Assembly (NCBI RefSeq): GCF_900290285.1 | Contig: NZ_LT985754.1 | Coordinates: forward strand, 127,877-191,876 | DNA: 64,000 nt | From: Candidatus Centipeda massiliensis | Lineage (GTDB): Bacteria > Bacillota > Negativicutes > Selenomonadales > Selenomonadaceae | Direction: 5' to 3' | Part shown: positions 57,577-64,000 of the stretch, piece after piece | Position numbering within the stretch: the first letter of the stretch is position 1 | Layout: every line of letters starts with the position of its first letter | The notes under the pieces: generated by a model | The model's database searches: none | Seen by the model: the letters and a program-made list of their open reading frames with translations, nothing else | What the model was told of the DNA's origin: nothing | Translations under genes and position numbers: made by a program

Positions 57577-59295
57577 TCATATCCCGCCCGCAGCGCGCAC
57601 GAATTTCTCCCAGATCTCCGTGTACGCCGCCTCCACGTCGCGCACGTAGGTATGCGCATCCATCAGCGGCGAACGCTCCAGACGCGGGCGCAGCTCCATG
57701 CGCAGGGTGCGCAGCTGCTCCGGTGAGGAGGCAAGACGCACGGCAAGCCGTACATAGTCCTCCGGCGTCTCGGCGATGAGCTCGGGCAGGTTGGCGTTGA
57801 TCAGCAGACTCTCACCGAAGCGCGCGCCGTGGCTTTCCCCGCGCAGCGTGACGACGGGCACGCCCATTGCGAGCGCCTCGCAGGTGGTGATGCCGCCCGT
57901 ATAGGGAAAGGTGTCGAGTGCGATGTCCATATCCCCGTATTCTGCGAGATGGTCGCGGCTGAACGCACGCATCTCCACGCGCTCTGTGGAAATCCCGCAG
58001 CGCGTGAAACGCTCTGCCGCGAGCTCTCTGCCCTCCGCAGTCGCAAAGAGCTTGCTCTTGACGAGAAGACGGGAGCGCGGCACGGCATCGAGCACCTCTT
58101 TCCAGAGACGCAGGACCTCGTCCGTCACCTTGTTGAAATTGTTGAACGAGCCGAACGTCACAAAACCGCTGCGCTCCATTGGCGGCGGGGCAACGGGGGG
58201 AAGCCCCTCGGGCAGCACATAGCAGAAATGGCTGTGCGGCAGACGGAGCATCTCCTCGGTAAAGGAGGGATCTGCCGTCCCTATGGGATCGACGTGCACA
58301 TCCGTGAGCATATAGTCAATGGCGGGCAGTCCCGTCGTATTGAAGTAGCCGATGCCGGTCACCTGCACGGGCGCAGGGCGGCGGGCGAGGACGGGCAGCA
58401 CGTTCTGCTCCGTGTGCCCCGCGAGGTCGACGAGAATGTCAATCGCGTCGCCGCGCACGCACGCCGCCGCCTCCTCTGCCGATAGCCCCCGAATGCTGCG
58501 CCACACATCCGCATGCGCCCGCAGACGCGCCGAGACAGCGTCCTCCGCGCAGTTCGCGTAGCAGTACACCGAAAAGCGCGTGCGGTCATGGAGGGCGAGG
58601 AGCGGCTGCACGAGCGTCCCCACGGGATGCGCACGCAGATCGGGCGAGATGTAGCCGATGCGCAGGGTCTTGTGCCCGCGCCGCGCATCCGACGCACGCG
58701 CGAGCGGCGTGACATCGGCAAAGAGTTTCCCGTAGCCGCGCGCCAGAGCCGCGTTGTTGGCGCGCAGATGGGCGGGCAGATAGTTCGAGGCAAAGAGTGC
58801 ATTGCTGTACTCGACCGCCTTCTTTTCACGCATTGTTTCCAACCGGCTGGAGGCGAGGAACGCATCGACCGCCTCCGCACCGCCCGTTAGCGTCAGTGCC
58901 TCCCCGAGAAGGCTGTACGCGCTTGCGAGAAAGACGGCGTGGTAGGCGGGCTGTTTTCCCGCGGCGATGCGCTCCTCCAAGGCGACAATCAGCGCGCGCA
59001 GGTGCACGATCTGGGTGCGGATCTTCCCCTCCGCGCGGTCGATGTAGATCTCCTGCCGCGCCGCCCCCACATGGTCGGGGCACACCGCGCGGATCCCTTC
59101 GATCTCCGCCCGCGCCTCCTCGTATGCGCCCATCTCCGTCAGTGCCGCCGCACGGATGTAGCGCATCTCCGCATCCGCCGGAAAGACCGCGAGCAGCTCG
59201 CCCGCGATCTCCGCTGCCTGCGCATACCTGTGCGCCTCATAGAGCGCATTCGCCTGCATGAGGATCTCTCGCCGCAGCGCCTGCACATCCTCCAT
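57577..59295 (-). CDS. TPR-containing GT41 (OGT/SPINDLY-like) glycosyltransferase
   Basis: A 572-residue protein. Residues 1-175 are helical repeats of TPR type (LYEAHRYAQAAEIAGELLAVFP, MRYIRAAALTEMGAYEEARAEI, HAVFLASAYSLLGEALTLTG). Then comes the GT41 catalytic region: LRIGYISPDLRAHPVG, IDILVDLAGHTEQNVLPVLARRPAPVQVTGIGYFNTTG, DYMLTDVHVDP, FVTFGSFNNFNKVTDEVLRLW, DIALDTFPYTGGITTCEALAMGVPVVTLRG. It would transfer a sugar to Ser/Thr of proteins; in flagellated Negativicutes such enzymes often modify flagellins or other surface proteins, but no flagellar gene is here. ATG 59295 has GGAGG eight bases upstream. Confidence 0.87.
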   Translation of the reverse strand: MEDVQALRREILMQANALYEAHRYAQAAEIAGELLAVFPADAEMRYIRAAALTEMGAYEEARAEIEGIRAVCPDHVGAARQEIYIDRAEGKIRTQIVHLRALIVALEERIAAGKQPAYHAVFLASAYSLLGEALTLTGGAEAVDAFLASSRLETMREKKAVEYSNALFASNYLPAHLRANNAALARGYGKLFADVTPLARASDARRGHKTLRIGYISPDLRAHPVGTLVQPLLALHDRTRFSVYCYANCAEDAVSARLRAHADVWRSIRGLSAEEAAACVRGDAIDILVDLAGHTEQNVLPVLARRPAPVQVTGIGYFNTTGLPAIDYMLTDVHVDPIGTADPSFTEEMLRLPHSHFCYVLPEGLPPVAPPPMERSGFVTFGSFNNFNKVTDEVLRLWKEVLDAVPRSRLLVKSKLFATAEGRELAAERFTRCGISTERVEMRAFSRDHLAEYGDMDIALDTFPYTGGITTCEALAMGVPVVTLRGESHGARFGESLLINANLPELIAETPEDYVRLAVRLASSPEQLRTLRMELRPRLERSPLMDAHTYVRDVEAAYTEIWEKFVRAAGGI

Positions 59296-59384
59296 AACAC
59301 ACACCTCCATCCAAAATTTTATTCGACGGGGAAACAGAGAAATCCTTTAACCATGCGTGCTCCTAACTTAAGGGAAACGGCAAT

Positions 59385-59562
59385 GCAGCCATGCGTGCTC
59401 CTCGCAGAACCCTCGTTACACAAGCGGTCGGACACTTATCTGCCTAAATACCTGCGGATTCCAAACGCGCTGCGCTTGAACGATTAAAATCCGCAGGGGG
59501 CAGAACGTGTCCTCTATTCCGCTTGCTCCACTAGGGTTTGCTACGAAGCATCGCGTAGCTGC
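59385..59562 (+). repeat. Family B structured palindromic element, copy B4
   Basis: Outer arms GCAGCCATGCGTGCTCC / GAAGCATCGCGTAGCTGC (imperfect). Helices: CAAGCGG/CCGCTTG, GGACAC/GTGTCC, TCTGCC/GGCAGA, central CCTGCGGATT/AATCCGCAGG. GGACAC/GTGTCC and TCTGCC/GGCAGA replace the pairs of B2 with compensating changes. It lies upstream of the gyrA promoter. A short piece (ACCATGCGTGCTCC at 59350) repeats its left end. Confidence 0.8.
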
Positions 59563-59623
59563 AATTTCCCGACACACAAGCGAGAAAAGCCCCGCAAACA
59601 TAGACTTTTGCCCGCGAAAATGC

Positions 59624-59629
59624 TATAAT
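59624..59629 (+). promoter_or_regulatory. Extended -10 box of gyrA
   Basis: TGCTATAAT (TATAAT 59624-59629) about 40 bases before the chosen gyrA start; -35 weak. It lies too close to ATG 59632 for that codon to be used. Confidence 0.6.
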
Positions 59630-59670
59630 CAATGTGGATTATTATGCAACGAACACGAAGAGGTGACATT

Positions 59671-62118
59671 TTGGATCTGGATTTTGGACAGGGACGCATC
59701 GTCCCGGTCAACCTCGAACACGAGATGAAGAACTCCTACATCGACTATGCAATGAGCGTCATCGTGGCGCGCGCACTGCCCGATGTACGCGACGGCCTGA
59801 AGCCCGTGCATCGCCGTATCCTCTACGCAATGCAGGGCTCGGGCATGACGAGCAGCAAGCCGTACAAGAAATCGGCGCGCATCGTCGGTGAAGTGCTCGG
59901 TAAATATCACCCGCACGGCGACACCTCCGTCTACGATGCGATCGTCCGCATGGCGCAGGACTTCTCCATGCGCTATATGCTTGCGGACGGGCACGGCAAC
60001 TTCGGCTCCGTGGACGGCGACTCCGCCGCCGCCATGCGCTACACCGAGGTGCGTATGTCGAAGATCGCCGAGCTGATGCTGCGCGACATCGATAAGGAAA
60101 CAGTCGACTTTACGGACAACTACGACGGCTCGGAGAAGGAGCCGACCGTCCTCCCCGCGAAGTTCCCACAGCTCCTCGTCAACGGCACGGCGGGCATCGC
60201 CGTCGGCATGGCGACGAACATCCCGCCGCACAACATGGTCGAGGTCATCAACGGGACGCTGATGCTCATCGATAACCCAGAGACGACCATCGAGGAACTC
60301 ATGGGCATCATCAAGGGACCCGACTTCCCAACGGCGGGGCTCATCCTCGGCACGGAGGAGATCCGCAAGGCATACCTGACGGGACGCGGCGTGGTCAAAA
60401 TGCGTGCGCGCGCCCACATCGAGACAATGTCGAGCGGCAAGCCGCGCATCATCGTCACCGAGCTGCCGTATCAGGTCAACAAGGCACGCCTCATCGAGAA
60501 GATCGCCGAACTCGTCCGCGACAAGCAGATCGACGGCGTAACCGATCTGCGCGACGAGTCCGACCGCAGCGGCATGCGCATTGTCATCGAGCTGCGCCGC
60601 GACAGCGCACCGAACGTCATCCTCAACCAGCTGTATAAGCACACGCAGCTGCAGGACAGCTTCGGTGTCATCATGCTCGCCCTCGTCGACGGGCAGCCCG
60701 TCATCATGAACCTGAAACAGATGCTCGGACACTACATCGCGCATCAGGAAACGGTTATCACGCGGCGCACCCAGTACGAGCTTGGGAAGGCGGAGGCACG
60801 CGCCCACATCCTCGAAGGACTGACCATCGCGCTCGATCATCTGGATGCTGTCATCACGACCATCCGCGAGAGCCGCACGGCGGACATCGCCCGCACGGCA
60901 CTGATGGACGGCTTCAAACTCACGGAGAAGCAGGCACAGGCGATTCTCGACCTCAGATTGCAGCGCCTCACAGGTCTTGAGCGCGAGAAGATCGAGGAGG
61001 AGTATCAGGAAGTCCTCAAGATGATCGAGGAGCTGAAAGGCATCCTCGCCGACCGCACAAAGGTGCTCACCATCATCAAGAACGAGCTGATCGAGGTGCG
61101 TGACAAGTACGGCGACGAACGCCGCACAGAGATCACGTTCGACGCGACCGAAATGGACATCAAGGATCTCATTGCCGAGGAAGACGTGGTCGTCACACTC
61201 ACGCTGAACAACTACATCAAGCGCATTCCTCTGGACACCTACCGCCGCCAGCGGCGCGGCGGGGTCGGCGTGAAGGGCATGGGGACGAAGGAGACCGACA
61301 TCGTCAGCGACCTCCTTATCACGACGACACATCATGACATCCTCTTCTTTACCAACCGCGGGCGCGCGTTTGTCCTCAAGGCATACGAGATCCCCGAGAG
61401 CGGCAGGCAGGCGAAGGGCACCGCCATCGTCAATCTCCTCGCCGTCGAGAGCGACGAGCGCATCACCGCCGTCATCCAGATCAAAGAGTTCCGCGCCGAC
61501 CGCTTCCTCTTCCTCGCGACGAAGTACGGCGTGGTGAAGAAAACACCGCTCGCCGAGTTTGCGAACATCCGCAAGAGCGGTCTGCGGGCGGTCAACCTCG
61601 ACGAGGACGACGAGCTGATCGGCGTCAAGTTCACCGACGGCGACAGCCGCATCATGCTCGGCACGCGCCACGGCAAGGCAATCGCCTTCCCCGAGGACGG
61701 CGTGCGCTCCATGGGACGCGTCACGCGCGGCGTGCGCGGCATAAGTCTCAGCGACGGCGATGAGGTCGTCGCGATGGACATCCTGAAGCAGGGCTCCGAG
61801 GTGCTCACCGTCACCGAGGGCGGCTACGGCAAGCGCACCACCGCCGAGGAGTACCGCACGCAGACGCGCGGCGGCAAGGGGCTCATCAACATGAAGGTCA
61901 CCGACAAGACCGGCCCCGTCGTCGGCATCCGCGTCGTGCGCGAGAATCAGGAACTCATGCTCATCACCACCGAGGGCATCGTCATCCGTACCACCGTGGA
62001 CGAAATCTCCCTCATCAGCCGCAACACACAGGGCGTCAAGCTCATGACCCTCGGCGAGAGCGACCGCGTCGCCTCAATGGCGACGATGAATCGGATGGTC
62101 GACAATCCGGGCGAGTAA
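59671..62118 (+). CDS. gyrA: DNA gyrase subunit A
   Basis: An 815-residue GyrA. Start TTG 59671 is chosen from GAGGTG just upstream and the match to other GyrA N-termini ([20 protein letters not shown]). Motifs: [22 protein letters not shown], quinolone region [21 protein letters not shown] (Thr where E. coli has Ser83, Asp at 87), catalytic Tyr in [13 protein letters not shown] near residue 124, and the C-terminal GyrA-box-like [12 protein letters not shown] near residue 528. Six-bladed C-terminal repeats follow ([16 protein letters not shown]). With GyrB it supercoils DNA. gyrB is not upstream here; the gene shares an operon-like spacing (14 bp) with the acyltransferase gene. Confidence 0.93.
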   Translation: MDLDFGQGRIVPVNLEHEMKNSYIDYAMSVIVARALPDVRDGLKPVHRRILYAMQGSGMTSSKPYKKSARIVGEVLGKYHPHGDTSVYDAIVRMAQDFSMRYMLADGHGNFGSVDGDSAAAMRYTEVRMSKIAELMLRDIDKETVDFTDNYDGSEKEPTVLPAKFPQLLVNGTAGIAVGMATNIPPHNMVEVINGTLMLIDNPETTIEELMGIIKGPDFPTAGLILGTEEIRKAYLTGRGVVKMRARAHIETMSSGKPRIIVTELPYQVNKARLIEKIAELVRDKQIDGVTDLRDESDRSGMRIVIELRRDSAPNVILNQLYKHTQLQDSFGVIMLALVDGQPVIMNLKQMLGHYIAHQETVITRRTQYELGKAEARAHILEGLTIALDHLDAVITTIRESRTADIARTALMDGFKLTEKQAQAILDLRLQRLTGLEREKIEEEYQEVLKMIEELKGILADRTKVLTIIKNELIEVRDKYGDERRTEITFDATEMDIKDLIAEEDVVVTLTLNNYIKRIPLDTYRRQRRGGVGVKGMGTKETDIVSDLLITTTHHDILFFTNRGRAFVLKAYEIPESGRQAKGTAIVNLLAVESDERITAVIQIKEFRADRFLFLATKYGVVKKTPLAEFANIRKSGLRAVNLDEDDELIGVKFTDGDSRIMLGTRHGKAIAFPEDGVRSMGRVTRGVRGISLSDGDEVVAMDILKQGSEVLTVTEGGYGKRTTAEEYRTQTRGGKGLINMKVTDKTGPVVGIRVVRENQELMLITTEGIVIRTTVDEISLISRNTQGVKLMTLGESDRVASMATMNRMVDNPGE

Positions 62119-62132
62119 GGGGAGAGATAGCG

Positions 62133-63167
62133 TTGGTTCAGGAAATCTATGCAGGGAATTTTGAGCCGCAGACACGCAACTTCCCATTTGAGCTGCATCC
62201 GGAGCATACGCTCCTGACGCTCGGTGCGCGCAGCTACCTCGTGAGCGGGGAATCGTATCACACGACGACGGCTGCCAATATCCTTGTCGGGAAATACAGC
62301 TCCCTCGCGCATAATCTGGCGTTCTATCTGGGGCTCAATCACAATTATCATATGGTCGCCACCTATCCGTTCGCCTACGTGCTCGACGGAGATGTGTCCG
62401 GTACGCACGCCGCCTCATACAACCGCCATCAGATCATCATTGGCAGCGATGTCTGGATCGGCGGAGATGTGACGATCATGAGCGGCGTCCGCATCGGCAG
62501 CGGTGCCGTCATCGGGGCAGGGGCGGTCATTGCAAAGGATGTGCCGCCCTACGCCGTCGTCGTCGGCAATCCCATGCGCATCATCAAATACCGCTTCGAT
62601 GCGGAGACGATTGCGCGACTGCTGCGCATCAAATGGTGGAACTGGCGGCAGGAGGACATTGAGCGGCATATCCCGCAGTACAAGGATGATCTGCCCGCAT
62701 TTTTGGAGCGCTTCGACCCTGGCGTACAGGAGGAACCGCCCGATGCAGCGGCTGCGGCAATCCGTGAACTGCGTGCCGACGGGACTTCCGTCTCCTACCT
62801 GATCCCGGACTTTGAGAAGGAGCTATCCTATGCCGTCTGGCCACACGTGATCGACAGCTTCCTTGCCGCATACACGGCAGAGGACAAAACGACGCTTGTC
62901 GTTGCGCTGTCCGACCGGGAGGGCGTAGATGCTTATGCAGAGATGATTGCCCGCCGCATCGCAGAGGCGGGGGAGAGCGCCCCGCTGATCGTAACGCATG
63001 ACGTTCAGGGGGATCTGCCGTATTCCCGCGCGGCACTGCAGGCGTCAAGCGCATATATCACGACGCGCGAGGCGATCTGCTCGGCTGCCGTAGAGGACGC
63101 GGCGGAGGCAGGGCTCGCAATCCGCTACGGACTCGATGTGGGGGAGATGCTTTTTCCGCGGCTGTGA
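62133..63167 (+). CDS. CatB-like hexapeptide acyltransferase with extra C-terminal domain
   Basis: A 344-residue protein. Residues 20-180 match xenobiotic/CatB-type acetyltransferases of the left-handed beta-helix fold: GKYSSLAHNLAFYLGLNHN, hexapeptide repeats IIGSDVWIGGDVTIMSGVRIGSGAVIGAGAVIAKDVPPYAV, and VVGNPMRIIKYRF. CatB itself is about 210 residues; here about 150 more follow (TTLVVALSDREGVDAYAEMIARRI, APLIVTHDVQGDLPYSRAALQASSAYI), resembling part of a glycosyltransferase-like Rossmann fold. It probably acetylates a sugar in surface-polysaccharide synthesis. Start TTG 62133 follows GGGGAGAGA. Confidence 0.78.
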   Translation: MVQEIYAGNFEPQTRNFPFELHPEHTLLTLGARSYLVSGESYHTTTAANILVGKYSSLAHNLAFYLGLNHNYHMVATYPFAYVLDGDVSGTHAASYNRHQIIIGSDVWIGGDVTIMSGVRIGSGAVIGAGAVIAKDVPPYAVVVGNPMRIIKYRFDAETIARLLRIKWWNWRQEDIERHIPQYKDDLPAFLERFDPGVQEEPPDAAAAAIRELRADGTSVSYLIPDFEKELSYAVWPHVIDSFLAAYTAEDKTTLVVALSDREGVDAYAEMIARRIAEAGESAPLIVTHDVQGDLPYSRAALQASSAYITTREAICSAAVEDAAEAGLAIRYGLDVGEMLFPRL

Positions 63168-63228
63168 CCGCAGTGATTGTCAGAGAACGAACAGCTTCCA
63201 ACCATCAGGCAGCGAAGGACACTGAGCC

Positions 63229-63733
63229 ATGATCATTGAGATTGCAGGCTATGGAAAAGCCATTTTTCTGGAGGAAAAACTCACACAGTACGCTCTGAAC
63301 CCATTGAAGGATCGTCACAAAGCAGCGGCATTTCATGCAGCACTGGGTTATCAGCTGCAGGATGCCGATGCACTTGCGCGCAATGTTGCCGCACATATTA
63401 ATAATTTTAAGGAATCGCTGATAAAATGAAGTCCGTCAGATTGGCGTAGATTTTTCTGTCCGATTGAGGAGGCAAACCGGACGCATAGCCAAAGCTATGT
63501 GGAGGATTTGCCGACAAAAAGCAGGCAAAAAAGATATGCTAAGATGGCGCGGCTGAATTTATCAGTGCTTCCTTAAGCCGATCGAGAAACCCGATAATGG
63601 ATATGGGAAGCGATTTCAGATATTGATGACGCTGACAGGAAAAAATGGGAAAACAGCAAAAGTAATGACTGCGTGGATTGAGGACAAAGATACGGGGATC
63701 ATCCGATTGACGTCAATCTATGTAAAGGAGTGA
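63229..63733 (+). pseudogene. DUF6883-like gene split by a family A element
   Basis: The first part (MIIEIAGYGKAIFLEEKL..., through ALNPLKDRHKAAAFHAALGY, ARNVAAHINNF) runs into the element at 63411. After the element the same frame continues KPIEKPDNGYGKRFQILMTL, then GKNGKTAKVMTAWI and IIRLTSIYVKE to TGA 63733. Removing the 162-bp element plus one TTAA leaves exactly 113 codons, a 112-residue protein with the DUF6883 pattern (hydrophobic KLTQYALN start, GKxGKxAxVxTAW end). The intact first half now ends in six MITE-derived codons. Function unknown; DUF6883 genes tend to pair with DUF4926 genes as here. Confidence 0.75.
63411..63572 (+). repeat. Family A MITE-like element, copy A10, inside the DUF6883-like gene (162 bp)
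   Basis: Consensus ends with TTAA on both sides (63407-63410 and 63573-63576). Its insertion splits a gene whose frame is rebuilt on removal. Confidence 0.88.
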
Positions 63734-63734
63734 G

Positions 63735-63917
63735 ATGATGGACATTAAACTATATGATAAAGTGCGGCTCAAGTCTGGTGAGACCGCCAGCATTGTAGAA
63801 ATCTATGAAAATGGCGTTGCGTACGAAGCAGATATTGATCGATTGGACGGCAGCATTGATACTGACACGATCCGACAGGAGGACATCCTCACGATTGTAA
63901 CAGAAAGTGCCGCATAG
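63735..63917 (+). CDS. DUF4926 domain protein
   Basis: A 60-residue protein with the DUF4926 pattern: IKLYDKVRLKSGETASIVEIYENGVAYEADI, a small SH3-like barrel, then a short acidic tail (DTIRQEDILTIV). AAAGGAG lies before ATG 63735; a second ATG at 63738 is equally possible. It starts 1 base after the stop of the split DUF6883-like gene and was presumably co-expressed with it. DUF4926/DUF6883 neighbours suggest a toxin-immunity or toxin-antitoxin relation, but no activity is known. Confidence 0.7.
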   Translation: MMDIKLYDKVRLKSGETASIVEIYENGVAYEADIDRLDGSIDTDTIRQEDILTIVTESAA

Positions 63918-63923
63918 ATTGTA

Positions 63924-64000
63924 GGAATCGCCGATAAAATAAAGGAATCGCTGATAAAATGAAGTCCGTCAGATTGACGTAGATTTTTTGTCCGAACAAG
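63924..64000 (+). repeat. Family A element cut by the window end, preceded by a second element end
   Basis: GGAATCGCCGATAAAATAAA (63924-63943) is an isolated left end; directly after it a further copy begins (GGAATCGCTGATAAAATG at 63944) and runs off the window. Confidence 0.75.

Noticed and set aside
59632..59670. ATG starts for gyrA at 59632 and 59644
   Set aside because: They lie at or just after the expected transcription start and add residues absent from other GyrA proteins; TTG 59671 has an SD.
59629..61671. 680-residue minus-strand ORF opposite gyrA
   Set aside because: It is an antisense shadow caused by high G+C codon bias; gyrA on the plus strand is certain.

Overview
The window looks like chromosomal DNA of a diderm Negativicute, most likely a Selenomonas or Centipeda relative (Selenomonadaceae). 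It is G+C-rich, with short intergenic spaces and many ATGA/GTGA gene overlaps. It mixes outer-membrane machinery (an autotransporter and two TonB-dependent receptors) with Firmicutes-type genes (LytR-CpsA-Psr protein, ComEB, TxpA/BsrG-like type I toxins). The genus is inferred from gene content, not from any marker search.

Layout. 0-3.4 kb: 3' part of an autotransporter and a DMT-family transporter. 3.7-10.1 kb: a sirtuin, then a four-gene TonB-dependent uptake operon (minus strand) behind a promoter with a Fur-box-like operator. That operon is bracketed by two directly repeated type I toxin-antitoxin-like modules. 10.1-22 kb: metabolism (aldehyde dehydrogenase, aldo-keto reductase, 2-hydroxyacid dehydrogenase, trehalose-6-phosphate hydrolase, glycerate kinase) and one very large SF1 helicase-nuclease. 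22-38.2 kb: an accessory/defence region. It holds an intact RelB-YafQ pair, a DUF2075 helicase with a nuclease-like N-terminus, a second RelB-YafQ pair broken by a small transposable element, and an extended type III restriction-modification locus (PLD/SNF2 helicase, DUF4391, Mod, Res). Two AT-rich genes resembling the Kiwa pair KwaA/KwaB are nested inside that locus. 38.3-45.7 kb: secreted proteins, an MFS exporter, a TNT-domain protein, tRNA-Gly, mnmG and comEB. 45.7-46.2 kb: a third type I toxin-antitoxin-like module. 46.2-52.1 kb: a cobalamin-riboswitch-controlled TonB receptor and BtuFCD-type ABC operon. 52.8-53.1 kb: a dense cluster of DnaA boxes, a candidate replication origin. 53.1-64 kb: CYTH protein, LCP protein, malic enzyme, lipoprotein, GT41 glycosyltransferase, gyrA, an acyltransferase, and a DUF6883/DUF4926 pair whose first gene is split by a transposable element.

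Two dispersed repeat families thread through the window. Family A is a MITE-like element of about 160 bp with 15-bp terminal inverted repeats. Six copies are flanked by 4-bp direct repeats (TTAA, TTAG or TGAA). Removing the element and one repeat rebuilds open reading frames at three loci, so it has moved. Family B is a palindromic element of about 170 bp in four copies; its internal helices carry compensatory base changes between copies, which points to a selected RNA or DNA secondary structure.

The most novel-looking signals are the three-member type I toxin-antitoxin family with hairpin-masked ribosome binding sites, the covarying family B element, and the Kiwa-like pair inside a type III R-M operon. 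No database search was possible; family names rest on motif recognition.
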